From contig OZ024720.1 of the NCBI GenBank assembly GCA_964016875.1, positions 23,935,742-23,999,741 on the forward strand: 64,000 nt of DNA, read 5' to 3'. Position 1 is the first letter of the stretch; every line of letters starts with the position of its first letter. Under the pieces are notes generated by a model. The model saw nothing but the letters and a program-made list of their open reading frames with translations, searched no databases and was not told where the DNA came from. The position numbers and the translations under genes are program-made. The DNA comes from Fallopia convolvulus. Its lineage: Eukaryota > Streptophyta > Magnoliopsida > Caryophyllales > Polygonaceae. Positions 1 to 10,611 of this stretch are shown piece after piece.

Positions 1-1
1 T

Positions 2-1396
2 GCTTGCACTAACATTGAGCAGGTAAGAACCGCTGAGACAATAGCTGAGATGAACTATATGAGGGGACCATACAGGAACCAGCCTAATTATAATGACAGG
101 TCGAACAACTATCAACCATGGGGCAATCAGAATACAAGTCAAAATTACGCAGGGCCCCCACCAGATAGACGACCTGCACCATATCGACCTCCATGCCATC
201 AGGAGAGGCCATCATGGGTTAAAGAGATTAAAGAGAGCATCAACGGAGTGAACAACAAGGTTGATGACGTTCAAGCCAAGCTGAACCGACAAGATAAAAG
301 ATGGGGAGAGTTCGATATTTGGAAGAGGAGTGTTGATTCCCAACTAGGGGACCTAGCTGCACGGATTCCAAGACCACAAGGGCAACTCCCGAGCCACCCC
401 GAGGAGAACCCTAAAGGCCAAATAGCAGCGGTACACCTCAGAAGTGGGAAGACACTACCGGAGAGAATTCAAGCCGAAGAGAAGGAGGAATAGGACCTCG
501 CTAACCAGCTCGTTAACGAGCCAGCGAGAGCACATACCGAGCCTACATACCAGGGTGACGAGGCTCCGAGGGTATCTGACGACCCTACCACAGGTAAGTT
601 CTCTAAACCAAACCTCCCTCTCAATCCCAGGGTAGTTGACGACCCCACCAGGGTCGGTAACGACCCGCCGAGCATACCTAACGACCCCAGTGTCGACCCG
701 GTACTCTCACCTCTCGAGCCTAACTTGGTTCCGAGAATGGTGAAATCTCTTCCATTTCCAACTAAGAAATCCATGGACTCTACTGAGAGTAAGTTCAAGC
801 GTTTCGTTAAGATTCTTCAGGGCATTAATATTTCCATCCCATTCGCTGAGGCCCTAAGCGAAATGCCAGCTTACACAAAATTCTTGAAAGATATTCTTAG
901 CAGGAAAAGGTCCATTACAGAGCTGCAGGATGAAGTCAGATCGATAGCTCTACCAGAAAAGTTGGGAGATCTCGGGAGGTTTGCAATCACAATCGGCATA
1001 GGCAACCACAAGTTCAAAGCTTTATGCGATCTTGGTGCCAGTGCTAGTCTTGTTCCGCTCTCAATCTGGTCTAAAGCCAATATGGGACCACTAGAGCCAG
1101 TAGACATGAATCTGTACATGGCAGATGGGTCAAGTGTCAAATCCACATGAGTAGTGGACGATTACCCTATTCAAGTCGGGAAATTCTTTATACCGAATGA
1201 TTTTATCGTCCTTGATATGCCTGAAGACCCTCATGTCCCCATAATTCTCGGGCGACCATTCTTAGCCACAGCAGGAGCAAGAGTAGATGTGCGGAAGGGA
1301 CTCCTCACTTTTGATATAGGAGAAGAACGGGTGGAATTCAACTTGGATCAAAAAGCCAACGACCCAATTAGAGTGGCACAAATAGAGTTAACTTAA
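2..1396 (+). pseudogene. gag C-terminal part and retropepsin-like protease of E1
   Basis: One reading frame runs from base 2 to 1396, interrupted by TAG at 491-493 and TGA at 1148-1150. The first third is a Pro/Asn/Tyr-rich gag tail followed by a coiled region, ending in the 'HLRSGKTLPE' type motif usual before the protease in Athila elements. A linker at 494-720 is made of heptad-like repeats (LVNEP, VVDDP, VGNDP, IPNDP) encoded by the palindrome boxes. The protease part has the active-site motif CDLGAS (codons from about 1027) and the late signature IILGRPFL. The catalytic Asp is kept. In the living element this cleaves the gag-pol polyprotein; here two stops break it. The 5' end lies outside the window. 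Confidence 0.85.
510..700. repeat. Palindrome box cluster in the E1 gag-protease linker
   Basis: One exact TCGTTAACGA at 510-519, followed by degenerate relatives (for example GGTCGGTAACGACCC near 652 and CCTAACGACCCC near 678) and GTCGAC. The boxes are in frame as (L/V)(V/G)N(D/E)P, giving a repeat of about seven residues (21 bases). Confidence 0.7.
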
Positions 1397-2036
1397 TCCG
1401 AACTCGACACAACAGCCCTACCGAGCCACATTTGCCGATCACTGAGTCTCACATGCATGAGTTCAACCAAGGCCCTACTACAGAGGTTACAGAAAAGTCT
1501 AAACCACCTTGGCTTTCGGACTACACTAACAATCCAGGGATATCGAGCTTGCTGATAGAAGAAAAGGGTCCTAATTTAGCAATTCAAGCACACAGAGGCA
1601 GTAAGGCTACAAGCAGGGCATCTCAAGACCCCAACATGGCCATACATGAACCACCATGAGACTAGCAAGGAAGCTCGTCGGGCTAACGACGTTAAACATA
1701 GCGCTTACGGGAGGCAACCCGCTTTTTAGAATAGGTTTAGTTTATTTTATTTTCTTTTCTTTTTCTTTTTAGATTATTTCTTAGCTTTATTTTATTTTTA
1801 TTTTTTAGTTTTAACTAGGATAGAAATTAGAATTTTTTGAGCTAACAAGATTTCAGGAGAAAGGGATCGAAAAATCACTCAAGAAGGCCACGGCGGCTCG
1901 TTAACGACCCACCCAGGCTCGTTAACGACCCGGTTCGGAAGACCCGACTCGTCACAATACGGGGCAGGTAGAATTTTAACCTAATCTATTTTTTTTAACC
2001 TAGCCGCCGCCCCTCCCCTTCTACCCTTACCCCTCC
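1397..2036 (+). other. Spacer marking the lost RT-RNase H-integrase region of E1
   Basis: Between the end of the protease and the 'GGGAGGCAACCC' box at about 1710 only some 300 bases remain, where an intact relative (E2, 56.6-60.0 kb) has 3.3 kb of polymerase genes. A 75-codon open stretch at 1432-1659 shows no motif I recognise. After the box come T-rich sequence and a pair of palindrome boxes at 1898-1928. No gene is seen here. Confidence 0.7.
1898..1928. repeat. Paired TCGTTAACGA boxes in the E1 ORF3 leader, first pair
   Basis: Two exact palindromes start at 1898 and 1919, 21 bp apart, both inside a GGCTCGTTAACGACCC context. They are non-coding. Confidence 0.9.
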
Positions 2037-2044
2037 TATATAAA
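2037..2044 (+). promoter_or_regulatory. TATA box of a likely internal promoter before E1 ORF3
   Basis: TATATAAA in a C-rich surrounding, followed by pyrimidine-rich sequence typical of plant 5' leaders, lies 373 bases before the ORF3 start codon at 2417. A good splice acceptor (ATTTTGTAG at 2403-2411) lies directly before that ATG. Inference: the env-position ORF may have its own transcript with a leader intron. Confidence 0.45.
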
Positions 2045-2223
2045 CCCTTCTACCCCCTTCCAAAATTCTACCACAATCCTCTCATAATTCACTCCCTCTC
2101 AAACCCAAAATACTCTCAATCCCTCTCCCTTCTCTTCCACCGAGTCGGAATCCCTCACGCTACCGATCACCGAGGAGCCGTAGTTACCGGAGCTCGGAAA
2201 CCGTTCACCGACGAGTCCAAAGC

Positions 2224-2250
2224 TCGTTAACCACCCAGGCTCGTTAACGA
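2224..2250. repeat. Paired boxes in the E1 ORF3 leader, second pair
   Basis: A one-mismatch box (TCGTTAACCA, 2224) and an exact TCGTTAACGA (2241) 17 bp apart. The text around them nearly repeats the pair at 1898-1928, which suggests copying of a short module within the element. Confidence 0.85.
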
Positions 2251-2416
2251 CCCTGCATTTCTTTATCGATCGGCCCGAGCCCAGAATCGTGAACAACCCA
2301 ATTGGGTAGTTTACGAATAATTCCGAGTTTAATTTTGAGACCAAGTATGGGGTCTCGAACCTATTATTTTTGAGTGGATCTTATCTTGGAAAAATCTCGA
2401 TTATTTTGTAGGATCC

Positions 2417-4025
2417 ATGGCTAGTTCAAGCAGACCCGCTACCCGAGCCCAGAAGAAGAGGAGGAACCATAGGTCTCCATCCCCACCTCAAGTGGATGAT
2501 GTGATTTTGAGCAGTCAGAGCCAAGTACGGCGCTACCGAGATTTTTTGGAGAAGGACCATTACACCCGATAGTTCTCGAAGTCTAGCGCTGTCTCCACGG
2601 GCATCTACACGGATGTCAAGGACGCCTTCATCATCCTTGGGGCCGCCCACCTGTTGAAGCAAGAGAACTTGCCACACTATCCGGCCCTCACATCCGAGTT
2701 CTTGGCCACTTTGGAGACCAACTTCTCGTCGAAGATCTCGGCAGGACGAATTCGGTTCCGGCTCGGTAACGAGGACCGTGACTTCACCATAGTGGAATTC
2801 AATGCAATCTTGGAGCTCCCAAACCCGTCGAGAGATTATAGCTTGAAGGACTACCAAGTGACCCGCACTTGGAGCTACATCACCGGAGAGGTTCAATCCT
2901 CTACATCGGCGTTATCCGGGGCAAACATAGATAACCCCATCTTCCGGATTATTTTGAGAGTCCTCGCCGCAACATTTTGGCCGAAGAAAGAGTTGAACCG
3001 GCCTACAAGAACGGAGGTCTCTTGCTTCCGCACCATCCTCTTTGAGGAGCCCCGACCCTTGAATTTGGGGTACGAATGGCTCTACTACGTCGAGAAATCC
3101 ACCAAGTCCAAGGAGGTGTGGTGTGGCAATTTGGTTAGCCTCTTGGCTAAGAATCTCGGAGTAGATCTCACCCGCTGCACACCGGCTCACGCCCAACTCC
3201 TCAACAAAAACTATTGGTATAGTTCCGGGATTTTCGTGCAAGCCGAGGGAGGCTACAAGGTGAAGGTTCAAGATCGACTAGTCATACCTTCCCTCGACAT
3301 GTACGAGCTACTCTATGTACCAAATTGGTACGAGGTGTGGACGGGACATCCCTACCCATTGGAGCCAAAACCGGAGGACAAGCTCTCGCTTAGGCCATGT
3401 GAAACCCGGTTTGAGCGGGACGACGTGGATGAATATGAAGAAGAAGATGAGCGAGAGGACACCGAGGTAGTAGGCAACGACACCGAAGAAGCCGACACCG
3501 AGGGCGGCACTAAGGAGCTCAATTTTGAAGAAGAAGACATCGACACGGAGGTGTTAGGAGGCAACATCTTCGTTGACGAGCCCACCAGGGTCGTTAACGA
3601 CCACTTCTGTCGACCCCAACCCTGTTAACGAGGCACCCAGCTTCGTTAACGAGGTGCCGAGAGCCCCTGTCGACCCACCACCAGCTCCTGTCGACCCGCA
3701 TGCTTATGGCCTCATGTCTTACAACCCGGTGATGTATCAAGACCATTTCCAGCCTCACTACCCACCACCTCCTCAGCCCGAGTACGCAGGATCGAGTATA
3801 CCACCACCATGGGCCGAGGATCTTTCCGCACGGATGCAGCAGCTTCACCTCCAGACGGATCACATTCATAGGAGGATAGATAGATGGGAAACCGTCTATT
3901 CCGCTCGCATGTCGATGGAGGATGAGAGGCAGCGCCAGAGAGAGGCGGAAGATGCTGAGCGTTGGAGGATGATGTACGACTTCATGGGGAACTTTGAGCA
4001 CTACTTTCCTCCACCGAACCGTTGA
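2417..4025 (+). pseudogene. Athila env-position ORF (ATHILA ORF-1 family) of E1
   Basis: Start chosen at ATG 2417, right after a splice acceptor. The frame has a TAG at 2570-2572 and then runs open to 3628. A frameshift near 3600-3606 moves the reading to the frame ending at 4025. The body (2654-3420) resembles the ATHILA ORF-1 family known from the region after pol in Athila elements. The motifs WCGNLVSLLAKNLGVDL and PSLDMYELLY are consistent with that. A Glu/Asp-rich stretch (3420-3550) follows, then a VNE/VDP linker encoded by palindrome boxes, then a Gln/Arg-rich coiled tail. Function unknown; no signal peptide or clear membrane segment seen, so an envelope role is not supported. Confidence 0.75.
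3570..3652. repeat. Palindrome box cluster inside E1 ORF3
   Basis: Exact boxes at 3591 and 3643, with degenerate ones at 3570 (TCGTTGACGA) and 3622 (CTGTTAACGA). The spacings 3570-3591 and 3622-3643 are both 21 bp. In the restored phase the boxes read as VNE or VND. Confidence 0.85.
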
Positions 4026-5742
4026 TTCAGCTCAAGATGAAGTTTCTTTTCCTTGTTTCCACTTTGTAAGTTTTATGTCTTTCTTTTTCTTTTTAATTTT
4101 TTTTTTTTTTGTTTTCTATTTCTTTTCCCTCTTCTTCTCATTTTCCTTACAGTGGGGACACTGTAATTTTAAGTATGGGGTTGGAAGAAAGTAGAAAGAT
4201 TATGTCCTAGGTGTTTATGTGTTTTATGTAGTTGTTATTTCTTTAAAACCGAAAAAGAAAAAGAAAAAATGAAAAAAAATGAAAAAAATGAAAAATCCAA
4301 AAAGAGTTTTAGAATTGATAGATATCCCTTCTTAAGTTCTATGATAGCGATCACTAGCTTAATCGTATAATTCCTTGCAAACATGTCTTTAAAAGTATAG
4401 TCGGATTCTCAAAATTGAAATTATTGTTTTTAGAAGAGAATAGCATTTGATGAAATTGAGCACATATACTTTATAGCATAGATGATGCAATCCAACAAAA
4501 TCTACCTTGTGAGTATTTTTGGCCTTATAGGGAGAACATAAAAGAATCCCTCTTCTTTTTTGTGTGATTTACTCTCTTTATGCATATTATCTCTTGGAAT
4601 TGTGATGGTTATCTATTTCTTGAGACCCTTATAAGATTTTTAGTTCATTACTTGTGAAGATCATATGATGGAGAACTTATTTTTATAAATCTACCTTTAC
4701 ATTATTCCTTCTTTTGATAACTGATTCTGGCCTGAAACCTTTTGTTTTTAGCTCCACAAAATTATTCCCTAGCCGAGATAAGCTTGATCCTATCCGGGAA
4801 TTAGGACTTAGATTGAAGAGGTAAAGTTTTGTGTTTTGTTAAGAAGAGAAGAGCTTATATTTGTTTAAATTGAAGGGTATTTGGGAAGGGTAGATTGAAA
4901 GTCTTTTGTTATTACATGTAAGAAAGGTCTCTTGATAGAAAAAATGCACACAATAAAGTTCGATGGATGTAGTGAATAAAAAGGAAGAGGAATGTATACG
5001 GTGGATCGTTAACGACCCGGATATGGGCTCGTTAACGAGGCAACGAAAGAAAAAAAAAGAAAAGAAAAAAAAGGGGAAGAAGAAGAAGAAAAAAAATAAA
5101 GAAGTGAAGAGTTGAAGTGCATTTGTGTTTAAAGGTAATATCAAGAGATTCTTTTATTTTTGTTATGAGACTTTCTAGGATAATAAAGGGTGACTGAAAA
5201 TGAGTGTGCATAAAGAAGAGTGAGTTTGGTATGATGTTTTATGAAAGTTTTGGTGAGATGTGAGTTTTTAGGAGTCTTTGATTCCCGGATATTATTAGCA
5301 CCACATGACCAAATATTTCCACTCCCTATTGTTATTACCAAGCCCCATTACAACCCGGCCGAATGGAAGCTTCTATGAAGTTTTTCATTGAGCCTAAGTT
5401 CTCTTGATGATTCTTTGCTTGTTTTGACAAATCTTGGGTGGAGAGTATTGGTGATATAAGTTCCAATTTCTATGAGTTTTTGTATATAAGATGAGTTGAG
5501 AGATTGAATTTATAAGCCCAAACACATGAGAGTTGAGTGAAACACATTATATCCCTTGAGAGGTTGGATTGTATTATTTTATGTTTATTTAAGTGCATAT
5601 ATGTGTGAGGATGTTAATAGTCTTTTGCTATAATTCTCTTATGTGTAGATGTTGCTTTTTAGAAGATGGCTATGTCTTGATGAGCATGATTTGTTTTGGT
5701 TTTGGTTAGTGTCTTGTTTATTGCTTGAGGACAAGCAAGTCT
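4026..5742 (+). other. Non-coding 3' region of E1
   Basis: About 1.7 kb of AT-rich sequence without a credible gene. It holds an upstream polypurine-like copy, AAGTATGGGG at 4171-4180, and a pair of palindrome boxes at 5006 and 5029. Long A- or T-rich runs occur near 4090 and 5050. The word AAGTATGGGG reappears directly at the LTR border. Confidence 0.6.
5006..5038. repeat. Paired TCGTTAACGA boxes downstream of E1 ORF3
   Basis: Exact palindromes start at 5006 and 5029, 23 bp apart, in non-coding DNA. Confidence 0.9.
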
Positions 5743-5757
5743 AAGTATGGGGTATTT
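5743..5757 (+). other. Polypurine tract of E1
   Basis: AAGTATGGGGTATTT ends at the base before the LTR start TGATATTCGC. The same text (AAGTATGGGGGAATT, then TGATACGCTG) stands at the E2 3' LTR, which supports both borders. It primes plus-strand synthesis in reverse transcription. Confidence 0.8.
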
Positions 5758-6040
5758 TGATATTCGCATTTTTAGTATAGTTTTTGATAGGTTTTCTTTG
5801 CTTATTAGGTTTAGTTTTGTTTAGTTTAGGCTTAGTTTTGAGTATTTTTAGATAGTTTTGCATATTTCTGTAAAAAGAGTGGAATCTACGCTATTTTGTG
5901 AATTTTGCAGGTTTTAGCAAGGAAAGGAGCTGAATAGAGTTGAATTTGGAGCATCACAGCGAAAGACGGAGGAGTGCAAGATTGAAGAAGTTGGAGCTCG
6001 AGAGTACAAGAGGAATTGTTGAAGAAAACAAAGCCCAGGC

Positions 6041-6072
6041 TCGTTAACGAGGTTGTGACGGCTCGTTAACGA
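6041..6072. repeat. Paired TCGTTAACGA boxes in the E1 LTR, upstream pair
   Basis: Exact palindromes start at 6041 and 6063, 22 bp apart and about 230 bp upstream of the LTR TATA box. Confidence 0.9.
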
Positions 6073-6297
6073 GGCCACGAAAAAGAAGATATGGAGTATT
6101 ATTTTATAATTTACCGATCCTGAGCGGGAATTTATTTCCGTATCGGTTGAGTATCTTTTTAGAATCTTTTGGGGTTGTTAGAATATGTATTTTAGGTCTT
6201 AATATCTTTTTAGATTTTATTTCTATCTTTTAGGGATTGTTTCTATCTTTTTAGGAAAGTTTATATCTTTTAGCCTTTTTAGTTTTTAGCTTTTTAG

Positions 6298-6305
6298 TAT
6301 AAATA
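6298..6305 (+). promoter_or_regulatory. TATA box of the E1 LTR
   Basis: TATAAATA, followed by CCC and a purine-rich leader, in the middle of the LTR where U3 ends in related elements. Confidence 0.6.
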
Positions 6306-7074
6306 CCCTTCTATCTAGCATAGAAAGGGGAGAGCTTAATTTTGGAGGAGATTTTAGGAAGGACCGAAGGAGAGAGAGAAGTCGGATCGGAAGAGGACCG
6401 CCGAGGCTCGGTAGACGACGGTCGCCGGGTGGTCGTTGATCGTGATTGTGGTTCGGTATTTTTATGTTTTTTGGTTTCTTCTGAATCTCTGTAAGACGAT
6501 ATTATTCTTATTGATTTGAGTTTGAGTTTTGTTTCAATGTTTCTTCTTATTGAAGTTTTTAGTTTCTTAGTTATGACTAGTGATTAGTTTCTTTTTCTAG
6601 GATCGGGGTTAAACCCGGCATAGTTGAGCATGTTTGATGAGTAAGATTGAGTTGTGAATGCCTTTTATCTTTAATTGAGAATTGTTTGTTGTGCTTAATA
6701 CCAAAACGAAAGTGGACGTAATTTGAGTTTTTAACTGAATTGAAAGAGGAAGTTACTAATTTGAAGGTTGATATAGTTTGAAAACGAAAGTTTTAAGCTT
6801 TAGATCTAAAACAAGCAATTAAGTGAATTAGGATGCGAAAGTAGATTAATTTACTTGCTAAGTCAACGAAAGTTGATGACTCTATCTGTTTAAAGGCATG
6901 ATCTTTTCTTCTTACGAATTCTTATGCTTGGCTATGTTGTGGTGTCCCTTGTCCTAGATTTTTGCTTTATTTGAATTATTTCTGGTGAATCTTCGTTGCT
7001 GAGTACTTGCCTCGGTACCGAATTTTAATTAGAATTTAATTAGGTCGTTAGTTTAGTATTTTAAGTTCGGTGGC

Positions 7075-7105
7075 TCGTTAACGACCCTGACAACGTCGTT
7101 AACGA
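7075..7105. repeat. Paired TCGTTAACGA boxes near the end of the E1 LTR
   Basis: Exact palindromes start at 7075 and 7096, 21 bp apart, in the U5-like part of the LTR. Confidence 0.9.
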
Positions 7106-7813
7106 GGCAGCTCGTGAGTGTTTTATTTGTTTTTGTTTGATTTTTGTTAGATTCATAAACGAACAACCTTGCTTCCTGTGGAACGATCCTGACTCCCATG
7201 TACTCAGCGGGGTCTTGACTTACAAATTTATTTGTTGGCCGAGAAACCCTCTCAACAAAAATCAAATTCCTCATTATTTATACCCTTTTAGCGAGAAAAT
7301 ATTGTCTCGGTACATGCACTTTTTAACGACAAAATCATTTTGTCAGTGTAGGAATTACATTTATCATCGCTAAATATAGTTTTTGGTGAGAAGGTTATTC
7401 CTCACTATTGCTTAACTTTTCATCATTGAATTATGTTGCATCGCTAAATGTATCCTTTTAGTGAGAAAAATATATTATGGTCGGTATAAGGAGATGTTTT
7501 AGCGAAAAAACTTAGCCACACAAATATCAAGAAATATTAGACAACCTACATAATATCAAGAAAATAAATACTATAATTTTAACATAAATAAATCTAATTC
7601 AAAATACGTTAAAACTTGATAAAAAAAATGTAAATTAATAGAATTAAGTGTATTTAATTCTATCATAAGTGGCAATAAGCTAGAAGTCTCTAACTATCAA
7701 GTGTTTGATTGTTGAAGTTTGTCATAAACTCTTCAAAATTTTGTTGTCTTTCCTTGTAATGCCTTGATCTCTGTTTATGCTTTGATGTTGTCTTCCAAAG
7801 CTTTTTTTTTCTC

Positions 7814-8035
7814 CTACATTTCATGTAATGCTAATTGAGAAGATTTAGTTGGTATAGGACGAGGACCAAAAACACGATCTTTGATGTAGCCTGATTTTGC
7901 TCTAAAAACTTGTTTGCAGATTTCGTCATCAATTATACTATGATCGAGTTCCACCCTCTTTAGTTGTCTTAGTTTGCATCCATACCATTTCATCCTGCAA
8001 ATGAAGTGAAGTATGATTAGTGTATTTGGAGACAT
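7814..8035 (-). pseudogene. CACTA transposase C-terminal fragment
   Basis: The 73 codons include KSGYIKDRVFGPRP, which matches the (S/R)GYxRGxGxGPxP motif near the C-terminus of plant En/Spm-type transposases (Transposase_24 family). After a stop at the end, a shifted frame continues with the coiled, Lys/Glu-rich tail usual there. The remainder of the gene is not recognisable. It would act on CACTA ends in the nucleus; this piece is non-functional. Confidence 0.55.
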
Positions 8036-8668
8036 ATGGCAATTCCTTTCTTGACCTTATGCTTTTCTTGCGAACAAAAAAAGTACATCAATTAAGTTCA
8101 ATCTATCTATCTATTTGTATGCTTATCATCACTGAGTAAGGAAATAGATTCAGTGTTCTTCTTTCAGTATGAATAGGCCGATTTATCTTATTGTAGATAG
8201 ATGATCTATTCCTATCTAGTTGATTTTCTCCATACCTTACCAAATGTGCGTTTCAGGCTTTTTAAGATAGAGTAACTACAGAACATGATAAAAAAACAAA
8301 AACCAAAACCTTTTGTATTACTTCGAAAGTTGAAAGAGTATGCAATAGACAAGCAGATATTTATATATACACTATCTCCTTGTTCCCTCACTCTGCAATA
8401 TTTTCTTTAATTCAAATAACTTTTAAAAAGCTTTCTAAAGGGATTGTGACATTTTTTTGATGCAAAAGTATGAGACCAAAATAATAAAAAGATGAAACGA
8501 AAATGAACATGAAATAGAGTGGCTAATTAAAAGGCCGTACATATGGAATATTAATCACAATGAAAAGAAATCATGTAAAAATATACTTCAAGATCGAGGG
8601 GTGGAACTGGACAGCCCTTGAGGCCCTTATATAACCTATTGTATAATATGACGATTATATATAATAGG

Positions 8669-9305
8669 CAGGGGCGGAGCTATTTGGGGGCGGGTGGGGG
8701 CCATGGCACCCCAATCCAATTTTTTTTCCATATATATGTTCTTCTTGTCCATAGGTTCGATTTGATATATTATATGCTCCATTCTGACATTTGAGTAAAA
8801 AGTTATGAACGTTTGAAGATTGGACGTATACAAACAACTTCTAACAAGTCATTTACTCAGTTAGAATGCTTTTATTTTTTGCTACTTTCATATTGTGATT
8901 GAACAAGAAAACTTTGAAACATAAGTTATTGTTGGGACTTGGGATGTCTCGAATCATACAATTCATTATTAGCACGAGGGCTTTAGTTTGGGTTTTATTT
9001 TTTAGTTACGAGCTATTAATATTTATATATTCAATTAATTTGTATTCTGAAACATTTTTGTTTTCTTAACTTAAATGTATTCTGAAACATAATTCATAGG
9101 TTCATAATTATATAAGTTGTTATAAACTCTTGTTTTTTTTAAAATGAGTGTATTTTGAAATATTTTAGTCTCTCTTCTATAAAGTATGTTGTTTTTTTCT
9201 TTAAATTTATATTTTTTTATTTCTACATCTTTCTCGAAACGTACATTAGCTATGTTGGAAAATTTTGTTGACCCCTATAATGAGAATTTTCTGGCTACGC
9301 CCTTG
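8669..9305. mobile_element. Non-autonomous hAT transposon, 637 bp
   Basis: Flanked by a perfect 8-bp duplication ATAATAGG at 8661-8668 and 9306-9313. Ends are CAGGGGCGGAGCTA on the left and TGGCTACGCCCTTG on the right, imperfect inverted repeats typical of a common plant hAT family. No coding capacity is seen. It must have been moved by a transposase from elsewhere. Confidence 0.88.
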
Positions 9306-10309
9306 ATAATAGGTCTACACAGTATTATTATGATCATCCTATAATATTTCTCCACATAATTTAATGTCTCTATAAGCTTTTATAGAATATGATTATCATA
9401 TGTCTATACAATATTATTATTTTACAATTTAGCTACACTCTTTACTATCTAGATCTATAAGCTCTTATATAATATACTGTCAATAAGCCTGATCTCCTTA
9501 AGTTATCTCTTATATAAATAAATGTGTATTATTCATTAATATCAACACAAGTATATTTAATTTCCACCAAAAAATAATACTTAAGAATATACGGAGTATA
9601 AATGAACAATGGTAGGAAACCAATAAGCAATCAACTTAATTACATACATGGAGAAATTAATCTTACGTATTCTTTCTTATGCTTTGCTACTTGATGATAT
9701 AGTTAATGCAAACTACTCATGGAAGCTAACAACCAATTAATTATCACTCTATCACATACAATCTATAGCAGCGGCCAGTTGCCTTGTTGTAACTTATAAT
9801 GATCTTAGATGACAACTTGATCAAGATTTGTTGGTGGTTACAAAAACGATCTTTTTTTTCAAATTGAACCCTTAATATGGTGAAATTCAAGATGACATTT
9901 AAAAACTAAGTGACCAAATACCCTAATTACAAAAAATTAGCCAGCATAAACACACATATAACAGACATCATAATCAAAAATAAGAAAAAGGAAAGAAAAG
10001 CATTAGAGGAGAATCAAATGGTCTCACCTGGACGTTTGGTGTAGAAAATCAAGTCTTCAAGGGTTCCAAAACTACTAAGAAAAGAGGGGAAACTGATGCA
10101 GGAGATTCTGAATGAGAAATTTCATGAAGATTGATCGAATACCCAAATCAGAGAGAAGTAAGGATTGTAGTCGATAGAGAAGATTATAGGGATTCACATT
10201 AGGCGATAGTAATTCCTTAATTTGAGGAGGAAGATGTTTAGGGTTTGTGTAAAATTAGATAAGGAGGCGGCGAAGGGAGATACTCCAGTTCTGGTGATAA
10301 CAATACTTA
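9306..10309. other. AT-rich stretch, possible 5' part of the CACTA remnant
   Basis: No credible long reading frame. The last 300 bases read on the minus strand as a leader with a splice donor, which could belong to the CACTA gene remnant at 7.8-8.0 kb. Nothing else is recognised. Confidence 0.35.
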
Positions 10310-10611
10310 GAGTGAGAAACGAGAACAATTAATAGCCATCCGATTGTATAAATCAAGGGCGTAGATTAAATCAGAAAAATATATAGGCGGTGGCAAATTG
10401 TGTCAATTTTCTAATTTTAATGGTGGAAGACGAAATTGCCCTCACCCACAAAGGTTCAAGAGACGATTTGTTCATCTCGTGAAAGTTGAACCGACAAATT
10501 CTTCTCCTCCCTGCGGTGATTTGGGCGACTTCGTTCGTCCTTCGATCGTTCGTCCTTCGATCGTTCGTCCTTGCATTGATCGTTCATCCGATTTGTTCAG
10601 CTCGGCCGAGG

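Larger units (their letters stand above)
1..7222 (+). mobile_element. Athila-type Ty3/gypsy retrotransposon E1, 5' end outside window
   Basis: Order seen: end of gag, retropepsin, short spacer, env-position ORF, long non-coding tail, polypurine tract, 3' LTR. This order, and the conserved 'GGGAGGCAACCC' box after the pol position (1710-1721), are those of the Athila lineage. Reverse transcriptase, RNase H and integrase are absent between the protease (ends 1396) and the box, so this copy is a non-autonomous deletion derivative. The LTR end is uncertain, between 7222 and 7254. The element carries 12 exact copies of TCGTTAACGA. Confidence 0.85.
5758..7222 (+). repeat. 3' LTR of E1
   Basis: Starts TGATATTCGC after the polypurine tract. 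The end is set at a CA near 7222; 7254 is also possible because the 5' LTR is outside the window. It includes a TATA box (6298-6305) and two pairs of palindrome boxes. No coding region is seen. Confidence 0.7.
7255..10309 (-). mobile_element. CACTA (En/Spm) transposon remnant
   Basis: The part next to E1 (7255-7515) has diverged repeats of the TTTTAGCGAGAAAA type, as in CACTA subterminal regions (compare 32.6-33.0 kb). A transposase C-terminal fragment lies on the minus strand at 7814-8035. Near 10,020-10,290 the minus strand reads like a leader exon ending in a donor (CCAG then GTGAGACC). Neither CACTA terminus is found, so the limits are estimates: E1 borders one side and the Mutator-like element the other. 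A hAT element (8669-9305) sits inside. Confidence 0.5.

Noticed and set aside
2654..4025. Envelope glycoprotein
   Set aside because: The ORF sits in the env position but has no signal peptide, membrane segment or cysteine pattern; it fits the ATHILA ORF-1 family of unknown role.
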